From positions 62,001-126,000 of the forward strand of contig CAJUPO010000004.1 of the NCBI GenBank assembly GCA_910588145.1: a DNA stretch of 64,000 nt. The letters are read 5' to 3'. Both the position numbers and the translations under genes were made by a program. Of the stretch, positions 56,579-64,000 are shown one piece after another (within the stretch, counting starts at the first letter, position 1; every line of letters begins with the position of its first letter). The notes below the pieces were generated by a model. The model was not told the DNA's origin and searched no databases. It was given only the letters and a program-made list of their open reading frames with translations. The DNA is from an uncultured Oscillospiraceae bacterium (GTDB lineage: Bacteria; Bacillota; Clostridia; Oscillospirales; Ruminococcaceae).

Positions 56579-58423
56579 CTACTCTTCTGGTTCTGTACTG
56601 TCAATATCCGAATCAATTGGATCAGGTTCACTTGTAGGTGCTTCGGTAGGAGCTTCTGTCGGTTCCTCAGTAGGTTCAGGATTGCTTGCATAATAAATAG
56701 TTACAATTACTCCTGAATTAAGCTCAATCTCTGTTCCAGGTTCTGGATCTACACGAATTACATATCCGTTTACATAATCCATATTAATTTCAGAAATTTC
56801 TGTATATTCAATATTTAGCTCATCCAATAATGACTTATATTCTTCAAGTTCGTAACCGGTGTAATCAGGTACTTCAGAGGTAGGAGTGCCCTTGCTGACT
56901 CTTACCTTTATTGTAGCGCCCTTATCAAGCTGTTTACCTTTTTTAACTTCCTGCCAAAAAATTATTCCATAACCATATTCATCATTATACTCAAAGTCAG
57001 CATCCAGTTTAATATCATTTTCTTTTTCTATTTTATCCTTGATCTCTTCATAATACTGACCAATAAGATCAGGCATTTTCTTTTTATTTTCTTTAGGCTT
57101 TGTTTCTTTTTTCTCTTCAGTTGTTTCTTCAATAATTTCCACTACTGAACTGTCATCTTCAACACTGCTGTATTCCCTGATGCGGCTCGTATCGCTTCCA
57201 GTAAACAGTTTTATAAGTATTATAGCAATAACCATAATAATTGCTATCAGAAGTACGCCTATAATTATCGGAATCTTTATACGATCAAGGGTAGAAATTT
57301 TATCTCCGCCCTCTATTTCTTCCTCATCCAGATCAGCATATTCGTCATCGTAATCATCATACTCATCCTCATAATATTCATCATTATTATATGAATTATT
57401 ATAGCGCTGCTCTGTTTCGATTATTCCATCACGGGAAATAGTCATTGTCTGACCAAGCCCGGAAGACGGCTGGTCAAAAAGACGAGTTACAAGTTCTGTT
57501 ATAGTCTGAATACGCTGTTCTCCGGAAATTCTCATACCCTCCATAATAACATCAGAAACATGCTTAGGAATATTAGGATTAAGCTCCTGAGGAGTATAAA
57601 GATTATCACTCTGAATTCTTTCATTAGCCGGATCAGGTTTTGATCCGGTGAGTATTCGGTATAAAACGGCGCAGATTGCATACACATCCGTCCAGGTTCC
57701 CTGCCTTGAAGCAGCAGAATACTGTTCTGGTGCAGCATATCCGTGGAAAATCTCTGGTTTTAATTCAGTACTAACTGTTCTAAGACTGGAGATACCAAAG
57801 TCAGTCAGTTTTAATTCTCCCTTGTCAGTTACATAAATGGTATCAGGACTGATTCCACGGTGAATTACTCCGGCATTATGAACAAGGCTCAAGGTAGTAA
57901 ATAAAGGAGGAAACATTGCAGAAACCTCACTCCATGTAAGTTCTCCGGCATTTTCCTTAAGATAATTTACAAGCTTTAACCCGTCAATATATTCATAAAC
58001 CGCATATGTAGTATTATTAACCGCAAAAAGATCCAGCGTAGGAGACAAATGACTGCTAAGGCTTCTCATTTTAGCAAGAGATTTATTAAGTTCTGTATAT
58101 TCTGCCATAAGCGCCTTGTACTGGGCAAGATTGTTATAGCTGACAGAAATAATAGACTTGCCCTTTACTCTTACGCAAAGTCCTTCCGGCATATATTCGT
58201 TTAAAATAACCTTACAGCTTACAGCCGTATCATAAGCTATATAAGATGCTCCCTGACCATTTGCGTGAAGTAATCTTCCCACAATATATCTGTCGTGAAG
58301 CAGTGTTTCAGGAGCTATATACGACGGAAGATTCGGCGTATTATCGGCATAGCCGCAATGCGGACAAACTTTTGCTGTGCCCTTATTTTCCATACATCCC
58401 ATGCACAGTTTATTTTCAACCAT
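56579..58423 (-). CDS. Zinc-ribbon, kinase-like (probable pseudokinase), PASTA membrane protein
   Basis: A 614-residue protein: N-terminal zinc ribbon (C7, C10, C20, C23), a Ser/Thr kinase-like domain (about 45-310), an acidic Tyr/Asp-rich linker, one membrane helix (about 390-412), two extracytoplasmic PASTA domains (about 440-580) and a Pro/Glu/Thr-rich tail. In the kinase domain the VAIK lysine position is Asn75 (KVILNEYMP), the HRD aspartate is Gly190 (HRGISPDT) and the following catalytic-loop Asn is Thr195; DFG is intact. Phosphotransfer is therefore unlikely. PASTA domains bind peptidoglycan fragments or beta-lactams in active relatives. ATG at 58423 has GGAGGGG six bases upstream; 58450 lies before that site. 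Confidence 0.9.
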   Translation of the reverse strand: MVENKLCMGCMENKGTAKVCPHCGYADNTPNLPSYIAPETLLHDRYIVGRLLHANGQGASYIAYDTAVSCKVILNEYMPEGLCVRVKGKSIISVSYNNLAQYKALMAEYTELNKSLAKMRSLSSHLSPTLDLFAVNNTTYAVYEYIDGLKLVNYLKENAGELTWSEVSAMFPPLFTTLSLVHNAGVIHRGISPDTIYVTDKGELKLTDFGISSLRTVSTELKPEIFHGYAAPEQYSAASRQGTWTDVYAICAVLYRILTGSKPDPANERIQSDNLYTPQELNPNIPKHVSDVIMEGMRISGEQRIQTITELVTRLFDQPSSGLGQTMTISRDGIIETEQRYNNSYNNDEYYEDEYDDYDDEYADLDEEEIEGGDKISTLDRIKIPIIIGVLLIAIIMVIAIILIKLFTGSDTSRIREYSSVEDDSSVVEIIEETTEEKKETKPKENKKKMPDLIGQYYEEIKDKIEKENDIKLDADFEYNDEYGYGIIFWQEVKKGKQLDKGATIKVRVSKGTPTSEVPDYTGYELEEYKSLLDELNIEYTEISEINMDYVNGYVIRVDPEPGTEIELNSGVIVTIYYASNPEPTEEPTEAPTEAPTSEPDPIDSDIDSTEPEE

Positions 58424-58470
58424 TGCTTCCCCTCCGTAAACAGTTTTCATTTTTATAAATTTACTTATTT

Positions 58471-58499
58471 ATTTTATCAGTTATAATAAAAGATGTCAA
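58471..58499 (-). promoter_or_regulatory. Promoter of the pseudokinase gene
   Basis: Minus-strand TTGACA (58494-58499), 17 bases, TAAAAT (58471-58476) with TGA in front. The remaining 110 bases to the next gene hold nothing else recognisable. Confidence 0.85.
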
Positions 58500-58609
58500 T
58501 GATTTAGGCAATATAAAATCCATCTGCCAAAGAATTGTATTAATTCTGTAATCATTTTTAATATTTTATCAATAAACCATGTAGTATTTTGTAGTAATTT
58601 GAATAAGAA

Positions 58610-59872
58610 TTAAAAACTTATAAGTCCCCTGTTTGCCATTTCTTGGGCAGCTAACATAACGCCGGTTTTTCCGCTTGAATATGTTATACCTCCCTGCATC
58701 CATGCTGCAAAAGGTTCTCTCATTGGAGCATCTGCTGAAAGTTCAATAGAAGCCCCCATTGTAAATGCACCTGCTGCCATAATAACCTTACTGTCATAGC
58801 CGGGCATATCCCATGCTTCAGGTGTAATAAACGAATCAACCGGTGCCCCCTTTTGTATACCGCAGCAAAAAGCAGTAAGCAGTTCAGGATTGCCAAGCTT
58901 TAGAACAGTTATAATATCTCCTCTTGTTTCCTCTGGTGACGGACTGCATTCAAAACCTAAAAGACTGAAAAGCATTGATGCAAAATCAGCTGTTTTTATC
59001 GCATTGGCAGTTACATCCGGAGCCATAAAAAGCCCCATAAACATTTCCCTGTTTTGTGAAAGCGTACATCCGACCTCTTTACCCATACCTACACAAGTAA
59101 GTCTATATGAACAAAGCTCAACCAGATCACGACGACCGGCAATGTATCCGCCTGTTTTGGCAATAGCTCCGCCGGCATTTTTTATCAAAGAACCGATTAT
59201 AAGGTCTGCTCCAACCTGAGTCGGTTCGCTTGCTTCAACAAATTCTCCGTAACAGTTATCAACCATAATTACAGCATTAGGATTAACTTTTCTGACAGCT
59301 TGACACATCTGCTCAATGTCAGCAATTGTAAAAGCACTTCTGAGGGAATAACCTCTTGAACGCTGAATATATGCAACTTTTGCATCCTTTACTTTTTCAG
59401 AAATCACGTCAAAATCAACTGTGCCGTCTTCCTTAAGTTCAGCACAATCATATTTTATTCCAAAGTCCATAAGAGAACCATTGCCGCTGCTTCCTCTTAT
59501 TCCAATTACTTCTTCAAGGGTATCATACGGTTTGCCTGTTAATGACACTATTTTATCACCTGTTCTGAGAACACCGAACAATGCTGTCGAAAGGGCGTGA
59601 GTGCCGGATACAAAATTATGACGTACCAATGCGTCTTCTGCACCAAATACTTCTGCATAAACCTTATCAAGCGTTTCACGTCCAATATCGCCGTAACCAT
59701 AACCTGAACTTCCATAAAAACACTGTTCACTTACTCTATTATGTATAAATGCTGAAAGAACCTTTTGTCCATTATATTCAGCATTTTTTTCGGTTTTCTT
59801 AAAATCACACAGCTGTTCAGCTTTTTCTGCAAGCTTTATGAGCTTTTCATCAAAATTAAAAAAATTTTTCAT
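58610..59872 (-). CDS. Methionine gamma-lyase-family PLP enzyme (YnbB/COG4100)
   Basis: A 420-residue PLP enzyme of the Met_gamma_lyase family, sometimes called aluminium resistance protein. Marks are YGSSGYGYGDIGRETLDKVYAEVFGAE, VRHNFVSGTHALSTALFGVLRTGD, VMVDNCYGEFVE-like IMVDNCYGEFVEASEP (PLP aspartate) and GSLIKNAGGAIAKTGGYIAG (PLP lysine). The reaction is probably C-S lyase chemistry on a sulfur amino acid, not proven. Its ATG directly abuts the GNAT gene stop; it is the last gene of the murD-led run. Confidence 0.9.
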   Translation of the reverse strand: MKNFFNFDEKLIKLAEKAEQLCDFKKTEKNAEYNGQKVLSAFIHNRVSEQCFYGSSGYGYGDIGRETLDKVYAEVFGAEDALVRHNFVSGTHALSTALFGVLRTGDKIVSLTGKPYDTLEEVIGIRGSSGNGSLMDFGIKYDCAELKEDGTVDFDVISEKVKDAKVAYIQRSRGYSLRSAFTIADIEQMCQAVRKVNPNAVIMVDNCYGEFVEASEPTQVGADLIIGSLIKNAGGAIAKTGGYIAGRRDLVELCSYRLTCVGMGKEVGCTLSQNREMFMGLFMAPDVTANAIKTADFASMLFSLLGFECSPSPEETRGDIITVLKLGNPELLTAFCCGIQKGAPVDSFITPEAWDMPGYDSKVIMAAGAFTMGASIELSADAPMREPFAAWMQGGITYSSGKTGVMLAAQEMANRGLISF

Positions 59873-60646
59873 TTACTGAAGCTTTCCTTTCATTTCACTT
59901 TCCGTGTTATCACTAATCCGTTCTAAAACATACTGCGATTCAATTTCTTTAAATCCAATTTCACGATAAAAACTTTCTCTGACATCAAGAGCATATAAAT
60001 AAGAAATTTTACCATGGCTTTCAAGGTAATTCGCCAGCCATTTAAGAAATCGGCGTGCATAGCCATTTCCTCTTGAAGCCGCCCTTGTTGCAACCTGTCC
60101 GACTAAAACATAGCCGTTTATGTCATACATTAATGATGCAGTTGTTGTATCATTATAAGTAATAACACTGCTTATTCCCCTGCGTACCCTATGAGATGTA
60201 TCTGTCAGCCAAAGAGGATAATCATTCAAATTAGGAAATCCTTCATGAAGTATGTCATAAACATCATCCAGAGACGGGGTGAAATTAATATCCTTTTGGT
60301 CTACATCACAGTCATTTCCGCCTACAAGCTGAAACATCGTTCTATGTAAAACCTTATACTGCTCAAGATTTCTTATCATATCAAGAGCAGTACAGCTTCC
60401 TTCTATCCTAAACGGCATATTCATTTCAGAAAAGCTCTTTAATTCATCTGGATCAAAGTCATCTCCGTAAATTATCATAGTAGAATTTATCAAAAGAATA
60501 ACTCCTGAATCGCCTGATATATAAAAACGGCAAAAATCATAACTAGTACCATAAGCGTCCAGGTAGGCAAGTATACGTCTTCCGCAGCAAGACTGCATAA
60601 GCATATCTATATTAATCAAACGTTCATCTTCAAGCCTTTTTATCAT
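59873..60646 (-). CDS. GNAT-family acetyltransferase
   Basis: A 257-residue protein whose C-terminal half (about 130-245) is a GNAT domain: VLVGQVATRAASRGNGYARRFLKWL contains the acetyl-CoA loop (RGNGYA), followed by YALDVRESFYREIGFKEIESQYVLER, the usual C-terminal strand pair. The N-terminal half (about 1-120) is a less conserved GNAT-like fold, so this may be a tandem GNAT. Substrate unknown. It overlaps the upstream M42 peptidase gene by four bases and abuts the next gene, so it is translationally linked to both. Confidence 0.85.
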   Translation of the reverse strand: MIKRLEDERLINIDMLMQSCCGRRILAYLDAYGTSYDFCRFYISGDSGVILLINSTMIIYGDDFDPDELKSFSEMNMPFRIEGSCTALDMIRNLEQYKVLHRTMFQLVGGNDCDVDQKDINFTPSLDDVYDILHEGFPNLNDYPLWLTDTSHRVRRGISSVITYNDTTTASLMYDINGYVLVGQVATRAASRGNGYARRFLKWLANYLESHGKISYLYALDVRESFYREIGFKEIESQYVLERISDNTESEMKGKLQ

Positions 60647-61662
60647 AGTTCAGCCGCCCTTGCAAGAAGTTCTGATACAAGTTCAAGGCAGGATTTCATA
60701 TCTGATATTTTGGCAGTGCATGACGGTGAATGCAGATACCTGCAAGGCAGTGAAACAGCAATAGTTTTTACACCGCATCCGGTAACATGAATAGCTCCGC
60801 TGTTATTGCCGCCGGCTATCATTGATTTGGTTTGACATGGTATATGCTTGTTCTCTGCAATTTCGAAAGCAATATTATAAAGCTCCTTGTCATACATTGT
60901 ACTGCGGTCCATAAAAGAAACCACTGCTCCCTTACCCAGTTCACATACACGCTTGCTGCCGGATACACCGTTTATATCAGATGCTGTTGTTGTTTCAACT
61001 ACTATTGCAACGTCAGGCTTTACTGAATATGCGGCAGTTTTTGCTCCCCTAAGACCCAATTCCTCCTGAACAGAAAAAGTAAAATAAGCGTCATATTCAA
61101 GATTAGAATTAATAAGCTCAAGAAGAAGTGCACATCCAAAACGGTCATCGATAGCCTTGGACATTACAAATCCATCACCAAATTCCTCATAGGGCTGTAA
61201 AAAATAAATATAATCTCCCGGTAAAACATATTTTTCTGCGTCTTCTTTATTTTCAGCCCCAAAATCCACATAAATTGACTCCATTGACGGAACCTTTTCA
61301 CGTTCCTCCGCCGAAAGATTATGAATAGCTCTTGAACCGATTACACCTGACAATCCATTTTTACCAATAATAACCTGCCTTCCAGTAACCACCGAGGGAT
61401 CAACTCCCCCGACTTCATTAACTGTTAATGTACCGTCTTCCTTTACGGAAGTGACAATTAATCCTACCTCATCCATATGGGCGTCCAGCATAATCTTTTT
61501 TGAAGGGGATTTCCTGCCCTTTTTAAATACAATCAGATTTCCTAAATTATCAGTATGATATTCTGCTTTGCTGTCAAGATTGCTTATCAAATAATTCCTG
61601 ACGCTGCCCTCATCACCGGAAGCTCCGTTTATCATACATAAATTCTTTAAATGGTTCATCAT
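60643..61662 (-). CDS. M42-family metallopeptidase
   Basis: A 339-residue cytoplasmic aminopeptidase/glucanase of family M42, which forms large tetrahedral particles. Metal ligand motifs are MLDAHMDEVGLIV (about 58-70), KAIDDRFGCALLLELI, FSVQEELGLRGAKTAAY, VAIVVETTTASD and the C-terminal CRYLHSPSCTAKISD. AGGAGG lies eight bases before the ATG at 61662. It is the second of two tandem M42 genes; the two share layout but are clearly diverged. Confidence 0.93.
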   Translation of the reverse strand: MMNHLKNLCMINGASGDEGSVRNYLISNLDSKAEYHTDNLGNLIVFKKGRKSPSKKIMLDAHMDEVGLIVTSVKEDGTLTVNEVGGVDPSVVTGRQVIIGKNGLSGVIGSRAIHNLSAEEREKVPSMESIYVDFGAENKEDAEKYVLPGDYIYFLQPYEEFGDGFVMSKAIDDRFGCALLLELINSNLEYDAYFTFSVQEELGLRGAKTAAYSVKPDVAIVVETTTASDINGVSGSKRVCELGKGAVVSFMDRSTMYDKELYNIAFEIAENKHIPCQTKSMIAGGNNSGAIHVTGCGVKTIAVSLPCRYLHSPSCTAKISDMKSCLELVSELLARAAEL

Positions 61663-61666
61663 TTTG

Positions 61667-62680
61667 TCAGCACCTCCTTAAAAATTCAGCAAGAAGCTCG
61701 CCAGTATGCCTTACATCCTCCAGCATTATAACTTCAGACGGTGTATGCATATATTTTAGCGGTACTGAAACCGTACATGCCTTGCAGCCTTCTCTGTTAA
61801 CGCTGAACTGGTCAGCATTAGTAGAAGTTAGGCCGTGCATAACTTCTCTCTGAAACGGTATATTTTTATCACAACATACATCTATAAGCTTTTCTGATAT
61901 TTCTCTTGACAGCGACGGAGAAATACCTATCATTGGTCCATTGCCAAGCTTTCCGCATTCATATTCCTTATCTCCGCAGGTATAGGCAAAACTAACATCT
62001 ACAGCAACAGCAATATCAGGGTTTATTTCATATGCCGCAATTTTTGCTCCACGCTCGCCAAGTTCCTCCTGAGTTGAAAAAACAACTGAAAAACTACAAG
62101 ATAAATTATCCATATCAAGCAGCTCCAGAGCATAAAGAACAGAAGCAACACCGCTTCTGTCATCAAGAGCTGAACCAGTTATACGTCCATTAAGCAACTC
62201 ACGGCAAGTTGTATCAAAACTTATTTTATCTCCGGGACTTACATATAATAAAAGATCATCTCTGCTCATTCCGGCATCAATGCATATATCTTCAATTTTT
62301 AAAGCTTTGCCTTTTTCTGCTCCTGCAAGATGCGGAGGAACAGAAGAAACAACAGCTTTAATATCCTTTTTTCCGTGAATAACAACACGCTGCGCCGGAA
62401 GAAGCCGTCTGTCTATTCCTCCTACATTTGAAACTTTTATAAATCCATCGTCTGTTATAGCGGTGACAATCAATCCTATTTGATCAATATGCGCGTCTAT
62501 CATAACATGCGGAACATTTTCACTTCTCTTGCCGAAATGACCGATTACATTTCCGTTTTTAATTAAGCAATCGGAAGTATAGTTCTTAAGATATTTTAAA
62601 GCAGTTTGTGCCGCATTTTCCTCACTTCCCGAAACACCCTTTGCTTCTGATAATTCAAAAATAATCTTTTTTAAGTCCAT
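61667..62680 (-). CDS. M42-family metallopeptidase
   Basis: A 337-residue M42 peptidase, paralogue of the downstream gene. Metal ligand motifs are MIDAHIDQIGLIVTAI (about 57-72), SALDDRSGVASVLYAL, FSTQEELGERGAKIAAY, IAVAVDVSFAY and LKYMHTPSEVIM. ATG at 62680 is chosen, with AAGGAG ten bases upstream inside the end of murD; the open frame runs to 62749 within murD. Four bases separate it from the next M42 gene. Confidence 0.93.
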   Translation of the reverse strand: MDLKKIIFELSEAKGVSGSEENAAQTALKYLKNYTSDCLIKNGNVIGHFGKRSENVPHVMIDAHIDQIGLIVTAITDDGFIKVSNVGGIDRRLLPAQRVVIHGKKDIKAVVSSVPPHLAGAEKGKALKIEDICIDAGMSRDDLLLYVSPGDKISFDTTCRELLNGRITGSALDDRSGVASVLYALELLDMDNLSCSFSVVFSTQEELGERGAKIAAYEINPDIAVAVDVSFAYTCGDKEYECGKLGNGPMIGISPSLSREISEKLIDVCCDKNIPFQREVMHGLTSTNADQFSVNREGCKACTVSVPLKYMHTPSEVIMLEDVRHTGELLAEFLRRC

Positions 62681-62681
62681 A

Positions 62682-64000
62682 TCACGAAAGCTCCTTAACC
62701 AGATTTTTAAAATGAATTCCTCGTGCTTCAAAATTAGGATACATATCAAAGCTTGCGCAAGCCGGTGAAAGCGTTATAATATCACCCGCTGAAGAGATTT
62801 CCCTTGCTTTTAAAACCGCCTCTTCCATAGATGAAACATGATATATTTTAAGTTTTTCTGGATCATATTTTTCTGACGCTGTAACAGCCTTTTCAATTTT
62901 TTCTGCCGTAACCCCCATAAGAATCATCGTCTTTACCTTTTCACATACTGTATCAGCCATAGGCTCAAAAGGAATCTTCTTATCATATCCACCTGCAATT
63001 ACAATTAATTTTTCATTAAAAGAATTAAGACCGGCAAGAACTCTTGTAGGACTTGTAGCTATACTGTCATTATACCATTTGACTTCGTCAAATTCCCTGA
63101 CAAATTCTATTCTGTGTTCTACACCGCCAAAATTCTCAGCCATGTCCTTAATATTTTCAATGCTGACTTCTCCCCATACGGCGCTGATAGCTGCAAGATA
63201 ATTTTCAACATTGTGTATTCCCGGTATTCTTATTGAATCCTTATGAATGATTTCAGTCACAGTTCCATAATCGTTATAGCAAAGGTATCCATTACTGTCG
63301 AGATATGCTCCTGATTCCGGAACACTTCTTCTGGAAAACTTTATTAATTTTCCTCTCACCATAGTTTCAAGATTATTTGTTATTTCATTATCATAATTTA
63401 ATACTGTTCGGCTGAACGCATTCTGATGAAGAATGAGATTTTTCTTACAGTCGATATATTCTTCCATAGTTCCGTGAACATCAAGATGATTAGGGGCAAT
63501 ATTAGTAATTACCGCAACATCCGGAGATTTTCTCATAGATATAAGCTGAAAGCTTGACAGCTCTACAACAGCGGCATCATCTTCTTTTATTTCTTCTATA
63601 AGCGGAAGAAGTGCTTTTCCGATATTTCCGCCTTTATAAACTTTCTTTCCTGTTTTTTCAAGCAGTCCAGCAATTAAAGTAGTAGTAGTAGTTTTTCCGT
63701 CCGAGCCGGTAACCGCATAAATCTTGCATGGACAAAGATCAAAAAACACTTCCATCTCAGAAGTTATAATCACTCCGTTCCTCTTTGCACGTACAAGAGA
63801 CGGGTTATTAAAATACATACCGGGAGCCCTGAATACAATATCAAAGTTTTCAAGTGTATCAAGATAGGACTCTCCGAGGATAAATTCTGCTCCCAATAAT
63901 TTTAATTCATCATAAGTATTTCCCATTGCTTCCTGACTTTTCCTGTCGCATACAGTTACGTTCATCCCTTTTTCAAGAAACATTTTTATTACGCCGGTAT
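62682..64000 (-). CDS. murD: UDP-N-acetylmuramoyl-alanine--D-glutamate ligase, 5' end missing
   Basis: Adds D-glutamate to UDP-MurNAc-L-Ala in peptidoglycan synthesis. At least 439 residues are present and the frame stays open to the right edge of the window, so the start and the first residues (the N-terminal glycine-rich loop) are missing; an internal ATG at 63983 is not the start because the conserved LEKGMNVTVCD strand continues from further upstream. Motifs are AVTGSDGKTTTTTLIAGLLE (P-loop), VVELSSFQL, VITNIAPNHLDVHG, PGIHNVENYLAAISA and the KWYNDSIATSPTR region. It heads a compact run with two M42 peptidases, GNAT and a PLP enzyme. Confidence 0.95.
   Translation of the reverse strand, partial: TGVIKMFLEKGMNVTVCDRKSQEAMGNTYDELKLLGAEFILGESYLDTLENFDIVFRAPGMYFNNPSLVRAKRNGVIITSEMEVFFDLCPCKIYAVTGSDGKTTTTTLIAGLLEKTGKKVYKGGNIGKALLPLIEEIKEDDAAVVELSSFQLISMRKSPDVAVITNIAPNHLDVHGTMEEYIDCKKNLILHQNAFSRTVLNYDNEITNNLETMVRGKLIKFSRRSVPESGAYLDSNGYLCYNDYGTVTEIIHKDSIRIPGIHNVENYLAAISAVWGEVSIENIKDMAENFGGVEHRIEFVREFDEVKWYNDSIATSPTRVLAGLNSFNEKLIVIAGGYDKKIPFEPMADTVCEKVKTMILMGVTAEKIEKAVTASEKYDPEKLKIYHVSSMEEAVLKAREISSAGDIITLSPACASFDMYPNFEARGIHFKNLVKELS

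Noticed and set aside
1..64000. CRISPR arrays, tRNA or rRNA genes, insertion sequences, prophage or attachment sites
   Set aside because: Intergenic spaces are short and were read by eye on both strands; no spaced repeats, tRNA cloverleaf, transposase or phage gene was found.

Overview
The window comes from a low-GC, anaerobic, Gram-positive bacterium, most likely a member of the Clostridia close to Ruminococcus or other Oscillospiraceae. The evidence is [FeFe]-hydrogenase maturases (HydF, HydG), two proteins with type I dockerin repeats, an L27 protein with a cleavable N-terminus beside its Prp protease, a group II ECF transporter, FprA/rubredoxin proteins, and near-consensus sigma-A promoters (TTGACA, 17 bases, TATAAT) in front of most operons. 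No tRNA, rRNA, insertion sequence, prophage or CRISPR array was seen. No gene-free stretch exceeds 300 bases.

Layout. 0.1-3.3 kb (minus): rpsF-ssb-rpsR, then galU with a zinc-ribbon membrane protein. 3.4-8.0 kb (plus): prfB, lepA, a small zinc-ribbon membrane protein and hemW. 8.0-12.7 kb (minus): a secreted transglutaminase-dockerin protein followed by a tiny orphan PKTGD wall-sorting tail, then hydF, hydG and a TM1266-type regulator behind a leader RNA that contains a terminator. 12.7-21.4 kb (plus): a polyamine cluster holding arginine decarboxylase, agmatinase, SpeD/SpeE and also the carboxyspermidine route. 21.4-23.4 kb (minus): MerR, DJ-1 and GH25 genes. 24.3-27.9 kb (minus): rplU-prp-rpmA-obgE-mrnC-yebC behind an L21 leader. 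28-35.7 kb (minus): FprA and flavin reductase-rubredoxin genes, then MoxR-DUF58-transglutaminase-EamA. 35.8-37.6 kb (plus): ppa and prs. 37.6-42.2 kb (minus): a GH43 enzyme and the csoR-copA copper operon.

42.2-48.6 kb (minus) is the most interesting part. A cobalamin riboswitch heads an operon for a complete ECF transporter (S, fused A-A', T) plus three secreted proteins: a DUF4430-dockerin protein, an alpha/alpha-repeat protein with a C-terminal membrane anchor, and a DUF4430 lipoprotein. Mammalian intrinsic factor and transcobalamin combine an alpha/alpha barrel and a DUF4430-like beta domain in one chain. Here the same two modules are on separate chains beside a riboswitch-controlled transporter, so I infer a split, surface-displayed corrinoid capture system.

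48.6-64 kb: mrp, cls and thrB (minus); an ABC-F ATPase, then greA-lysS (plus); a zinc-ribbon/kinase-like/PASTA membrane protein that has lost its catalytic residues (a likely pseudokinase); and a compact minus-strand operon murD, two M42 peptidases, a GNAT protein and a methionine gamma-lyase-family enzyme. murD runs off the right edge of the window.
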